From: Xiphophorus maculatus
Taxonomy: Eukaryota; Chordata; Actinopteri; Cyprinodontiformes; Poeciliidae
Assembly (NCBI RefSeq): GCF_002775205.1
Contig: NC_036446.1
Span: forward strand, 12,202,272-12,266,271
Direction: 5' to 3'
DNA: 64,000 bases
In this document: positions 12,001 through 24,000 of the stretch, piece by piece
How the letters are laid out: every line of letters starts with the position of its first letter
How positions within the stretch are numbered: position 1 is the stretch's first letter
The notes under the pieces: model-generated
What the model was told of the DNA's origin: nothing
Database searches by the model: none
The model's input: the letters and a program-made list of their open reading frames with translations, nothing else
Program-made: the position numbers and the translations under genes

Positions 12001-15000
12001 TATAGATTTCATCATAAATGATATTTAAGACTTTAATCGTCTTCTTCTCTAGGAGTACGTTTTATAGTAACGCCATGAATGTCTTCACAGGCGTATTAAA
12101 CTGGAAAAGGAGCGCCAGTGGCAGGAGAAGCTGAGGAGGGATGAAGAAGAACGTCAGAGGAGACTTGAGGAAGAACGGGAGACCAAAAAGAGGGAGGAAG
12201 AGGAGAGGGAGAGACAGGCTCTCCTCCAGGCTGCCAGGGAACAGGCAGAGCGAGAGCTGAGAGCGAAGGACGAGGCCGAACGGAAAAGGAGAGAAGAGGA
12301 GGAGAGGAAAAAAAGAGAGGAGGAGGAGCGCGTGAGGCAAATAGAGAAACGCAGGCAGGAGGAGGAGAGGAGAAAACTAGAGGAAGAGAGGAGGAAACTA
12401 GAGGAGGAGAGAAAGCAGCTGGAGCAGGAGAGGAGGCAGGAAGAAAAGAGGAGAAAAGAAGAGGAGAGGAAATGCAAGGAAGAGGAGGAGCGAAGGAAGA
12501 GGGAGGAGGATAGAAGGAGGATGATGGACGAGAAGAAAGAGGATGAGCGCCGGAGGGAGAGGGAGGAAGAGGAGAGGAGGAAACAACGAGCAGCAGAGGC
12601 GGCGCTCCGAGACGCTGATGAGAGGAGAAAGAGAGAGCAGGAGGAGAAACGGAGGGAAGAGGAGGACAAGAGGAGAAGACTTCAGCAGGAGGAAGACAGG
12701 ACGCGAAAGGAGGAAGATCAGAGGAGAAAAGCGGAGCTGGAGGAGAAGAAGAAGAGGGAGGAGGGATCCCGTAAGCAGCAGCCGAACGGAGGGAAAGTGG
12801 ACATCCAGGAGAAGCTGACAGCTCTGCTGAGAGGCCTGGAGGAGAGGAAGGGTGAGCAGAAAAACTCTGTTTTCTCCTGGATTATAGTCCAGATTAATTC
12901 ACCTCCTGATCCCGCTGCTACAGGTGGACAGCCGAAGGCCGCGCAGCACAGGAAGTCTGCTGCCCTCACATCCTACAAAGCACTTTACCCGTTCACCGCA
13001 CGCAACAACGAAGAGCTCAGCTTTGAAGCAGACGAGGTCATTGAGGTAAAAACGTCACTAAAGAAACACAGCTGGTTTTAACGTTCAACGCTGATGGTTT
13101 TATGAAATCTGATTCATAAAGCTAATTAAATCCAGTGAGATTCTGTGTGAACGGTTTACAACCCCAAAGCGACCCGTATGCCCAGAAAAGATTGTTGACA
13201 TCACACGTCAGAAACGACAATAGACGTTTATGGATCGATTTCAAAGTTTATTCAGCAATGGAGCCGACGACATCGCTACCAGATCATAAGAAGACGAATG
13301 AAGCAGATTAAGAAAACAAACTCAACTAATAGCGACAACACTTGGTGGAGCATTAACTGTAACGATTTATTGTGATATGAAGCGCTTCAGTGGAAAATAG
13401 TTCTTTTATTAGTTCATAATCATAAATTTCATCCATTGTTTACGTCCTGATTTACCAGTTCTGGCTCTTTCTGTTGCATGTTTCATGTCTCTCACTCGGG
13501 GGCAGACGGTGTCAATTTGTCATGGCTAACTTTGTTATCACTTTATTATTATTTTCATTACTATAAGTAGTACTATTTCTATTATTATCAGTAATGAAAT
13601 CTAGGATTGTAATATAGTTTTCTCATTACGTAATACTTTTTCTTTCTTTTTTCTTATTTATGAACCATATTAACAGAAACACTCCGAATAACTAAATGAC
13701 TGCAAAGGACGATCATTTTTCACACATTTACTTTTGTTTCTGTGTCTGTTCTCTAAATCTTAATGCCTTTATTGATGTTTGCGCAGCAATTCTTTTACCT
13801 GTGCCATTATCATTTTTAAGATTTTACAAATGAAAAAAGTTTCCAGGGTCAAAGGTCAGCTTGACCCCCCTTAAAAAAAATCAAACACAACTTATAAAGT
13901 TTTGGAAAAACTTAGAGTCCACTGCACTGAACCCCATTGAAAACCTCCTGGTTATTCCACCAAATATTGATTTCTGAACTCTTCCTGAGTTAAAACATTA
14001 GTATTGTTGTTTCTAAATGAACATTAACTTGTTTTCTTTGCATTATTTGAGGTCTGAAAGCTCTGCATCTTTTTAATTATTTTCACCATTTCTTATTTTC
14101 TGCAAATAAATACAAAAGTTTTGCTAGCAATTTCAAAGACACGTTGTCAGTAGTTCATAGAATAAAAGAACAATGTTCATTTTACTCAAACATAAACCTA
14201 AAGACTAAAATCAGAGAAACTGATCATTTTAAGTGGTCTCTTCATTATTTCCAGTGCTGTATAAATTAATTGTGGTATGTTTCTACAGATAAATTATTTG
14301 TAGCACTGTTGACTGGCACCAAATTTGTTGGATGTTGTACATATGGAATTGCTGCATGACCTTTTATGACCTCTGACAACATTAATTAATATTTTTGTTA
14401 AATATTTATCAAAAAAAATCTTTGCCAACTTCTCTCAGGTGAATGTAGCTGATGTCTCAGAAGTTATTCTCTTGGTCAAAAGTCTCCTGCCTCCTTCTCA
14501 TGATGTAAAAATCAGTCCTGTCTGTTTGCTGCCAGGTGGACGAGACGATGGAGAAAGAGGAGGGCTGGCTGTACGGCAGCAAGCAAGGGAAGATGGGATA
14601 TTTTCCAGAGAGCTACGTTGAAAAGGTCGGCCCGTCGGATTCAGCTAAACTCGCCGCTGCCGCTCCTCAAGTGTCGATCCAGGCGCAGCTTTCCAACGCG
14701 CTGGAAGCTGCAAAGGGACCAGGCACAAAGTCTGCCTTCACCCCAACACAGTCTCCACACCCGGCTCCTTCTGAGACGCACGGACAGGTAACCACGGCGA
14801 CCGCCTCCTGGTCCTCAGGCGCTTCGTTCGTTCGCTGAGCTGTCTCTTCTGTTGCAGCCGGTGGTGGGGAACGTTTTGGCTCAGGCGCTCTGCTCCTGGA
14901 CGGCAAAGACGGACAACCACCTGAACTTCAACAAGGACGACGTGATTCACGTGTTGGAGAAGCAGGAGAACTGGTGGCTGGGGGAGCTGAACGGCGAAAA

Positions 15001-18000
15001 GGGCTGGTTCCCCAAAACCTACGTGACGGTCCTGGGAGAAGAGGATGGGTCAGAGTAAGTCATGAATCAGGGCTCCAGCAAAAGTTTATTATTATTGTTC
15101 ATTTTCATGACCATAACTCAGAGCTAATGAAAACCCTAAATGGAGTTCACCTTAAATGTACAACAAGAATTTCAAATCCACAAATGTAACATTATGACCT
15201 AAACCAGGGGTGTCAAACTAATTTTCATTTTGGACCAAATCAAAAGTCTGAGTGTTGGTAAAGGGCCTGTTGAGACAGAATGTATTGGTAAAACCATTAA
15301 ACTGTTAAAATATCAATGAATAGTTGTTTGTTTCAACATTCAGTAAGTGTTTCTTAAAATTAAATAATATTGAACATCTTTTCACACTGATCAGTCCATC
15401 CAGGATTTCATGATTTTGTGTTTTTTTTTTTTTTTTTCGCTATCAAAATAACAGATTTCATGGTGCTAACTTAGAAATACTTGTAAGGAATTTTCACGAT
15501 ATTTGCGCTAATGTGTGATGTTAAACGTGGCCTTTTGTGGATTGCTGTATGAGTTACAAGTAAGGCTGATGCAGCAGTCGCTTAAATTCAATGTTTTTGG
15601 CCAATTTTGAGAAAATTTGCAGTAAAAATCAGAAAAAAATGTGGGGATTTGTAGATTTTGTGTGACTTTTGCAAGTCTGCAAAAACACTGGAGGGAATTA
15701 CTGATGTAATTCGGAGTTTAGAGGGCCACATAAAAAGCTGCAGCGGGCCAGATTTGGCCCCTGGCCTTTAGTTTGTGACCTACACAGTCAAATTCTGTTT
15801 TTTCAGTCTGCTATATCTAAGCATGTTGTTACAAAGTTGAGTGGAAGGAAAACTATTGTAGAAAAGGTTGAACAAGCAGCCTGATATAGCCATATCTTTG
15901 GTTCACATGCTGTGTTCTGTGGCAGGTTTTAGTTTGTCAATGCCACCACATACAGACACGTCCAGAACCAGAGATGACACCAAGCAATTATTCCTGACTT
16001 GGGGAGGAAAAAATCTAGATTGTTGCTCAATGTTTCCATTATAAATGTGTTTTGCTTTTCATTTGGAAATCAAGTTCCAAAAGGAGGGAGGAGTCACATC
16101 AGCAAGCACAGACTTTCCCTCTTATTTTTTTTAATTCTTACCAACAATACTAAAGTCAATCAAGTCTTTAGATTAATGTAAGTTGTACTTGCTGTTCTGT
16201 GTATAATAAATGTCGGCTGGTACTGAGGATGAATGTTGTGGTGAAACTGAATCTGTAGCTGTTGCTCTTGCTTTACCTGTCAGTCCAGTGTTTGTTCCAA
16301 ACTTTACTGTTTACTTTAGGAGCTTCTATTTACAGAAGCTTGCTTTCTGTTTAGGATTCATGCAATACAAATGGAAAAGAATAATGAAGGAAGTTTTTCT
16401 CTGTTTTTAGACCCAAGAGCTCTACCTCAGATACAGTTGACACCCTTCAGCTTGAAGGTAGAGTAAAACTCAAGTAACTGTGGCTTTATACCATTAACAC
16501 GGAAAATTGTCATTCTTGTCGCGTCTAACTGCATTATCAGTAGAGAGTATCTATTTTTGTTTTTGTCATTGCAGAGTATGTGGCGCTGTACACGTACGAG
16601 TCTCCAGAGCCCGATGATTTGACGTTCTCAGAGGGCGACGTAATCTTGGTGAGCCAGCGAGAAGGAGAGTGGTGGCGCGGGTCGACGGGCGAACACACGG
16701 GCGCCTTCCCCAGCAACTATGTCAAACCCAAAGAGGCTGACGTAAGGGCACTCTGCACAAACTCTGAATAATGCTACACGGGTTCAAGACATTTTACATA
16801 TTCATCATAATTTCTTGCAACGTAGAAATTGTGCTAAAGTAAAAAGGCACAAGAATGATCCCAATAGGTTTGTCATCCTGTGATGGTAACGATAAACTAA
16901 TTGATAACATTCGCAAACTGAAATACAAAGTGTTTTGTTTTTGATAGCTTTTAAATTTATTTTGAAAAAATTAAAAATAAAGACCATAAAATATAAATAT
17001 AGAATGTTATCATTATGTGTTCCTTTATTTTGTGTGAATGTTTATGTAGAAGTTAAATTGAAGTTCTTTTTTCTCCTTTTAGACATCAAGTGTATCTGGA
17101 AAGAAAAAGCAAGGTAAGCTTTTATGTTTTTCTTGTTTAAGATTTTCGACTTGGTGTCCTTTGACTTTTTATGCAATTACTGCTTATTAAAGCAGTAATT
17201 GAGTCAGTGTGCAGTCACAGTAAAAAGAAAGAGCACGTTGAAGACACACGGGTGTACTTTGCTCAATGTTTATTTAACTCAATTTTATTAAGTGTACCAT
17301 TTTCCTAAGTAACTATGACGAATGGAAATTAAAATCTTGGTCATAAATGTAAAGTTATGATGATGTCATGTGTGCAGAGGTCGCTCAGGTGACCAAAGCC
17401 TACAGCTCTTCTAGCCCGGAGCAGCTGAGTCTGGAAAGTGGTCAGCTTATCCTCATTTTCAGCAAGAACCCATCTGGTTGGTGGCTCGGAGAACTTCAGG
17501 TGTGTGATAATTATATTTCTAATATTTTTAAACATTCCTCAACACTGTTAACAGATAAGCGTCTTTGTTGATCAATAGCCGTTTGTGTGATAACGAATTA
17601 CCATTGGCTGGCTCCTTTTAAGTAAATATTAACATTTTCTAAACATAACTTGTTCCACCTTAGCTCACTTCACACAAACAATCATAGCAGCACTATTCTT
17701 TCAGTCCCAACATCACCTGTGTTACACCATATTCTGTGACCACTGTATTTTGTGACCGTAGGAGGTTCTATTGCAGTTTTACACTTCGCCATGCTAAAAA
17801 ATGAAGAAAAAGCAACAAAAGAACAAAGAACAAGTAACATATTACCACTAATAATGTTATGGAAATATACATGGTCACAGAATATTATAGCTCTTATGAG
17901 ATATTGTGACCACAATGAAACTTATTGTAAAATATTAAATAAAAACCAAACTGTTTCTGCTAACTCTCTTCTTCATCTTCAATATAATAAGTCAATTTTT

Positions 18001-21000
18001 ATTAATGGTATAGGAACTGTTTCAGAAATGCAGAAACAGTTCTTTTACTTACTACAAAGTTACAGTGTGGTAACAATATCTCAAGGTGATGACCATACTG
18101 CTAAGATGTTTACTTTTTATTCTTTGTTCAGCGTTTTCTTATTTTTCCTTTAGCGTTAAGCCGAAGTATGGTGTAAAACTGCAACAGCGCCTCCCGCTGT
18201 CACAACATACGGCGGTCACAGAATATGGTGCAACACCTGTAACGGTTAACAGCTAGCTGACAGCTAGCTTACTCAAGCTAACAAATACCACTTAACCATT
18301 ACACACTCAGAGATAAATGGCCAACTTCCCCCATATTAGCATGGATTTAAGCACCGCTATAATTATATTACTAATTTGGCTGTTAACAGATAGATATGAG
18401 AGCAACATTGAGGGTTTTCCGTTGTTTAACAGCCGTTAGAGCGCTGAATTTCCGGTGGCTTGCTGAGTCAGGAGTATTCACTGTGGTCGATACGCCCTCT
18501 GGTGGCGAACTGCTGCAACTACACGCTCAATTGTCGAAATGCGGCTTGATGAATAATTTTCATATTAAAAGAGAACAGTCTTCAATTTTAAACAAAATAA
18601 ATAAAAAGGGAGTAGAATTTAATTATTTCCAATATCAGTTTTGTCACATTTTGTGCAGTTGAAGTGATTTCTTTAATACTCTAAGGTAAATCAGTTTGTG
18701 TTGACGTGTAATATGTTTCAATAAAGCTTTGCTTCTATCCATTCGCTCTCATAAGAGAAAATATGTGGTTTAACTTCAATATAATAATGTTATTCTTGTA
18801 AAAATCCACATGTTCTTTGTGGATACATTTTTCTGCATCCTCTCGGTGATTCAAATTTTGTGATCCGTGTACGTTTTGATCTTCTCTGACTTCAGGCACG
18901 CGGCAAGAAACGTCAGAAAGGCTGGTTCCCTTCCGCTCATGTCAAAATATTGGGCTCCAACAGCGGAAAATCCACTCCTGCTCAACAGCCTGGTAAGAAA
19001 CAACAGCTCTGGATGCGACACCCAAGTAGAATAAATAAAAATTTTCATAAATAATGACTCTTTTCCTTCCTGTTTTCTCAGTCTGCCAAGTGATCGCCGT
19101 ATACGACTACACAGCGGCCAACCAGGACGAGATGAGCTTCTCTAAAGGGCAACTGATCAATGTTTTAGACAAGAGCAACCCCGACTGGTGGAGGGGAGAG
19201 GTTAATGGCGTCACCGGCTTGTTCCCCTTCAATTACGTCCAGATGACCACGGACAACGAACCCAGTCAAAAATGTGAGTAAAACTCAAATTTTTCACAAC
19301 ATGAAAGCAAAGAAGTGTGCATTAAAACTGGGGCTCTTCTTTGATTCTCCATATATCTGAAACTAATCCTAAATCTGCTGATTTATCAAATTTTACCTGT
19401 GATCACTAATCATTTCTCATCAGTTCTGCTTTTCTCCTCATTGACCATCCTGTTGTTTCCCTCTTTTCACTTCCTACTTTATTTTATTCCTCCTTTCCTC
19501 TCTCTTTCCCTTCCTTTGTCTTTCTCCTTCTAGGGCGGTAGAAAGCGTCTTGCTCTTCCTCTTCTCCTCCTCCAGGCCACAGAGACCCACTATCACACTC
19601 TGTTGCTTTGATGGGGCGAAAATCTGGACTTTCTGTCTTCTAATTATTCCACTCTGCAAACTAAACCATTTGAAGGGAAACCAGAAAAGGAGAAATGTCT
19701 TCCTTTATATAAATAACGGGAATTGGAATGATTTTTGGCTCACTGTGTTGAATCTCTGGGTTGTTGAAACCTCTGTGCCTTTAATCCTTGCGGTTTTTTT
19801 GTGTTTGTTTTCAAATTTTGAACTGGTGTGGCTGAATCTGCAGGAAATTGTGTTAAACGGAGCGATAGTGGGTTTCTGTTGTTTGTCTTTCCTATCTTCT
19901 GCTTGTCCTTGTATTCAGATATGTTTCTTTTTTCACATTTTTAGAAGTTTTAAATCTCAAAACAACCTTTAGTAAAGGATTAAAAGATCAAGATTATTTT
20001 TTTTAAGTTGGAAAAACATGGGATAGGCATCTTGTTTAGCCATGGATTGTATGTAAAAGATGGACACAGCCTGCTCGCCCCCTGCTGGTCACCAGAAGGA
20101 ATGCAAACAGCTGCATTCTCTCTAATTGCCAGCAGGGGGCGATCTTGTGTTTGTAAAAAGCCTATGGCCCTTCTCCCACAGCCTTTGACAAAACACGTCA
20201 TGGAGCCACAGCTGCCATATTTGGTCATTCCTGCTCATTTCTCTGTGTGTTTTCAGAATGAACACTGCCTTGCAAAAGTACTCACTCCTCTTTTGAGCAC
20301 AAATTTATGCGTTTTATTGGGATTTAATGTGACAAACCAACACAAATTGGTGTATAATTTTCAAGTTAAAGGTAAATTGTTTATGTTTTCCATTTTCTTT
20401 TCAAATCAAAAATTTAAGTGTCTCAAATTATATGAGCTTCCTTTTAATAAGACATAAAATTATGGAGAAGTTCAAAGCAGAGTTACGTTATGAGACAATA
20501 TTCTTAGTAGGGCTGAAACGATTAATCAGATTATGAACTGATGATTGAAATAATTGTCAACTAATTTAGTAATCGAATATTAAGTGGACTATACAAACTG
20601 CTGAAATAGCACATTCAGAGTAATAATTAAGACAAAACGTTACAAAATATGTATTAAAATGAAAAAATACCCTCTCTCTGTTAATCTGTTTTACTCAAAA
20701 CTGACGTGTCTTAATTTTAGCTTTACCTAGTAAAAATCTGTTTAAAAAAACAAATTAATTTAAAAAAACTCTTATTAGGAGCCTTTTGTTATTCAGTTAA
20801 TAGTGGATTAAACCAAAAGTTAGTCACCAGATCAGTCCTACACTGTATTGATGTTAAATCAAGCAGCTTTTCATATGTAAGAAATTTGTTTTTTTTGCAT
20901 CATATTCATCCTCTGCTACAAATGACCAAGTGTTTACTATAGAATTTTAGACTAACACATGTTTATTTTCTTATTTAAAAAGCATTTATTCATTAATTTT

Positions 21001-24000
21001 TAATGTATTCCGAAAATAGTAGGCTTAAGTGAAAAATCTGGAGATTTATTCGCTTAATCGTTAAACTAAGCGATCGATTAATTGGTAACTAAACTAATTT
21101 TTAGTTGCAGCTCTAAATCCAAGATGTGAAACCATCATCCAGCCTTAAGCAAATCATAAGCGGCAGAAAATACGTGACTGCAAGGAAGTTTCACTTTAGA
21201 GCTACAAGTTCAGATCAAATCATATTTTAAATCCTGCTGAAACTTGTAATTCCTGCCACACCGACACTTTGCGTCCAATCTCATTGAGCCTGAGATATTT
21301 CACTGCAAAAACACCAAATCTTACCAACTATTTTAAGTTTAGCTTCTAGTGCAAATATCTTAGTTCACTTGAAATAAGTCAAAACTAACTTACAAGTAAG
21401 TCTTTGGCAAGATATAGATGCTTGTTTTAAGTGAATAATTCCTTAATATTGGTTAAAAAGTACTAGTTCCATTGGTAGATAAAGTTACTTATAACAAGAC
21501 AAATTTCCCATGGTATAAGTGAAATAATCTGCCAATGGAACAAGTACTTTTTTAACTAATATTAAGAAATTATTTACTTATAACGAGCTTCCATATCTCA
21601 CTGATAAGTAATACAAAGTAATTAACGTGGAAGGCTAAATATGTACGCCTCACTTTTTAGATAGTTTTAATTAATTAAGACTCTGATTTGTTATTTTCCT
21701 TCCACTTTATATTTCTGCACTACATTGTGTTGTAAAATCCCACTAAAATACACCGAAATATTCCTGTAACAGTTCAAAATGTGGAAAGTCTTGTGAAAAC
21801 TAATGCGAGGCATTGTGGAAAAGCTTAGAATCCCAAACGGCGTCTCTGATTCAAGGTTGTTTTTTTTCCCCCGCTGTCTTGGCTTTCTTTTACAGACAAG
21901 CATTGATGCAGCTTTGTGACATCTCCTGGTTCAGAGGCGCCCTTTGACCCCCCACATTCTCTTCCGTTCCTTACTAACGAGACGGCTATAAACACCAAAG
22001 GTTCTTCAGTCGCACCTTGAGCAGACTGTGTGAAAAGGCCAGTCAGAAAAGGACTTTTCTTCTCTCCCAAATCTGTGAATCTCACTATCTCCAAGTGCAG
22101 GATTTAAGTATTCCTAAACTCTTATCTTATGATTGTCTTTTTGCAAACAATGAACAAATATAGATTAAAAGTAACGGTGAAGTGGATGGGGCTTTTTGTG
22201 GACCAAATTCAGTCAGTGATTAAGGTAGTAGAAGCCTAAATTCAAATTAATACTGAAAGAAAGGGATGTTGTTGTGGCCGCGTCCATCTTTTATGTACTC
22301 TGTGGTTATGAAACGTGTGTTTTTCTTCTTTGGTTTCTCATGTAACATTTGCTTGTGTTTAGATTTAATGCCAATGAAACTCATTTGGGTCACAGATTTA
22401 AAAATATATATATATATTTAAAAGCCATAAGTGGTGTTGGTATTGCTGTTACAAACAGAAAGATGTGTTTATCCTACACCACTACAGGGATTTAACTATT
22501 TTCCTGCTGCTCTTATAGATTTTCTTGAGATGTATGAATTCAGAAACTGCACTTGTGATTAATACTTTGCAGCAGACATAAAAAATCTTCACATCCTCTT
22601 AAAATGCCGGCTCCGACCAAGATTAATCATTTCAGACCTTTTTCCATCTTTAATGTGACATTTTTCACAAATCAACTAAAATCTGTTGGAGAGAAAAAAC
22701 CTGTTTCTATAGGTTTTCACACTCTGGACATGATGTACAACCAGCAGAGGTTTCTGTTTACGACTTGGACCTCCGTAAGGTCTGTGGGTTAAAAGACGAA
22801 AGTCTTTTCTTTTACAGAAAATATCCAGGCCTGTCTAAAACATCCTAAAAACAACTCTACACACCACCAACAGAGCTGGAATTTGTTTATTAAATCTTTT
22901 GTCTCCATAAGCCGCATGCAATTAGGCTTTAGATTCCTGCATTTTTTTTTTTTTTATTGCTCGGGTTCATTGCTAAACAAAGTAGACGCCACCTACTGGA
23001 GAAGCTCAGAAATGCACCCTTCGGTTTGGCAAAGATTTAAAGATTCTTACTTACATTTATAAGTCGCATTCAATAGCCAGTACGCCATTACCTAGCAACC
23101 CCACCCGAGCTCAGCCTGTCACCTCGCAACCCCACCCGAGCTCAGCCTGTCACCTCGCAACCCCACCCGAGCTCAGCCTGTCACCTCGCAACCCCACCCG
23201 AGCTCAGCCCGTCACCTAGCAACCCCACCCGAGCTCAGCCCGTCACCTAGCAACCCCACCTGAGCTCAGCCCGTCACCTAGCAACCCGCGCTGAGCTCCA
23301 GAACGTTTATATCAAAACTACTGATATAAACTTCTAGTGGGAATAGTTTCAAGTGGCTTTTGTGTTGTGAGATTTCGAGATGAGTTTAAAAAAGTCTGTT
23401 TCGTGTCAAAAGAGAAGCAATCCTAATAGTTGCAATAAAGTATTTTATTAGCTTGAGGCCTACAAAGACAAAAAAACATTACAATAGTTTATTTATTTTT
23501 TTCAAATGGTCATTTGCCAATTGAGTATTTTACTCAGATTCTGTCATATAGATCCAAATTTCATACAAGAAATAAACAGTTTATGATTTTTTTCCAGGAG
23601 GTTAAATGTTATATCATACATCTCACAAGTGGAAGGAAAAATTATTTTTCAATTACCTGTTTTTACATTCCTTAAAAGGGAAGTTGTATACACTGATCTG
23701 GGTGTTTTATTATGACATTTACAGAAAAATGTCATAGTAAACATACTTTGTGAAGCATAGTGGTGGCAGAATCATGTCCTGTGTTACTTTTCTTCAAATG
23801 GAGTTTGTGTTTTCAAAGTGGACAGTCGTAAATATGAGCCGGTTTTGGACCAAAACCTTTTGGATGTTTTAGTTTCAGTTCCATCAAATGTCAAAATCAG
23901 TTTTATTGAAAAAGGTTTCAAATTAATTATGATGGTCTTATGTTTTCCAGAACACTAAAACCTACCTTTTATCAAGTTTATTCACGTTTTTGACTGCACT

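Larger units (their letters stand above)
6157..12851 (+). other. itsn2: itsn2 charged helical / coiled-coil region, strongly expanded
   Basis: Seven exons (6157-6617, 7507-7656, 7746-7886, 8301-8388, 8586-8725, 11848-11984, 12091-12851) encode the central Glu/Arg/Lys-rich helix region, which in intersectins mediates dimerisation and partner binding. [20 protein letters not shown] and [20 protein letters not shown] match the mammalian pattern. Two parts are unusual. One is a run of twelve ERQREL hexapeptides (6355-6570). The other is a single 761-nt exon of about 253 residues made almost only of E, R, K, Q and D, where I recall mammals having far fewer. Serine- and leucine-rich open frames on the opposite strand here are composition shadows. 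Confidence 0.9.
12924..19273 (+). other. itsn2: itsn2 SH3 A-E cassette
   Basis: Five SH3 domains that bind proline-rich ligands such as dynamin, synaptojanin and N-WASP. SH3A: 12924-13045 plus 14536-14787 ([16 protein letters not shown] ... [19 protein letters not shown]). SH3B: 14858-15054 (ALCSWTAK ... [19 protein letters not shown]). SH3C: 16575-16741 ([15 protein letters not shown] ... EWWRGS ... FPSNYV). SH3D: 17378-17499 plus 18896-18992 ([17 protein letters not shown] ... GWWLGEL ... GWFPSAHV). SH3E: 19082-19273 ([17 protein letters not shown] ... [19 protein letters not shown]). Each keeps the ALYDY-like, WW and FPxxYV core positions. Linkers use two very small exons, 16411-16457 (47 nt) and 17083-17113 (31 nt). 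In intersectins SH3E also holds the adjacent DH domain in check. Confidence 0.93.

Noticed and set aside
12154..12669. 171-codon serine-rich frame on the minus strand
   Set aside because: Antisense shadow of the Glu/Arg-rich itsn2 exon; composition follows directly from GAG/AGG codons read backwards.
17752..18153. 133-codon frame in the SH3D intron
   Set aside because: Lies inside a terminal-inverted-repeat element without transposase motifs.
23091..23286. CRISPR-like array (regular 31-bp repeat)
   Set aside because: There are no unique spacers; the whole unit repeats, so it is a minisatellite in a vertebrate genome.
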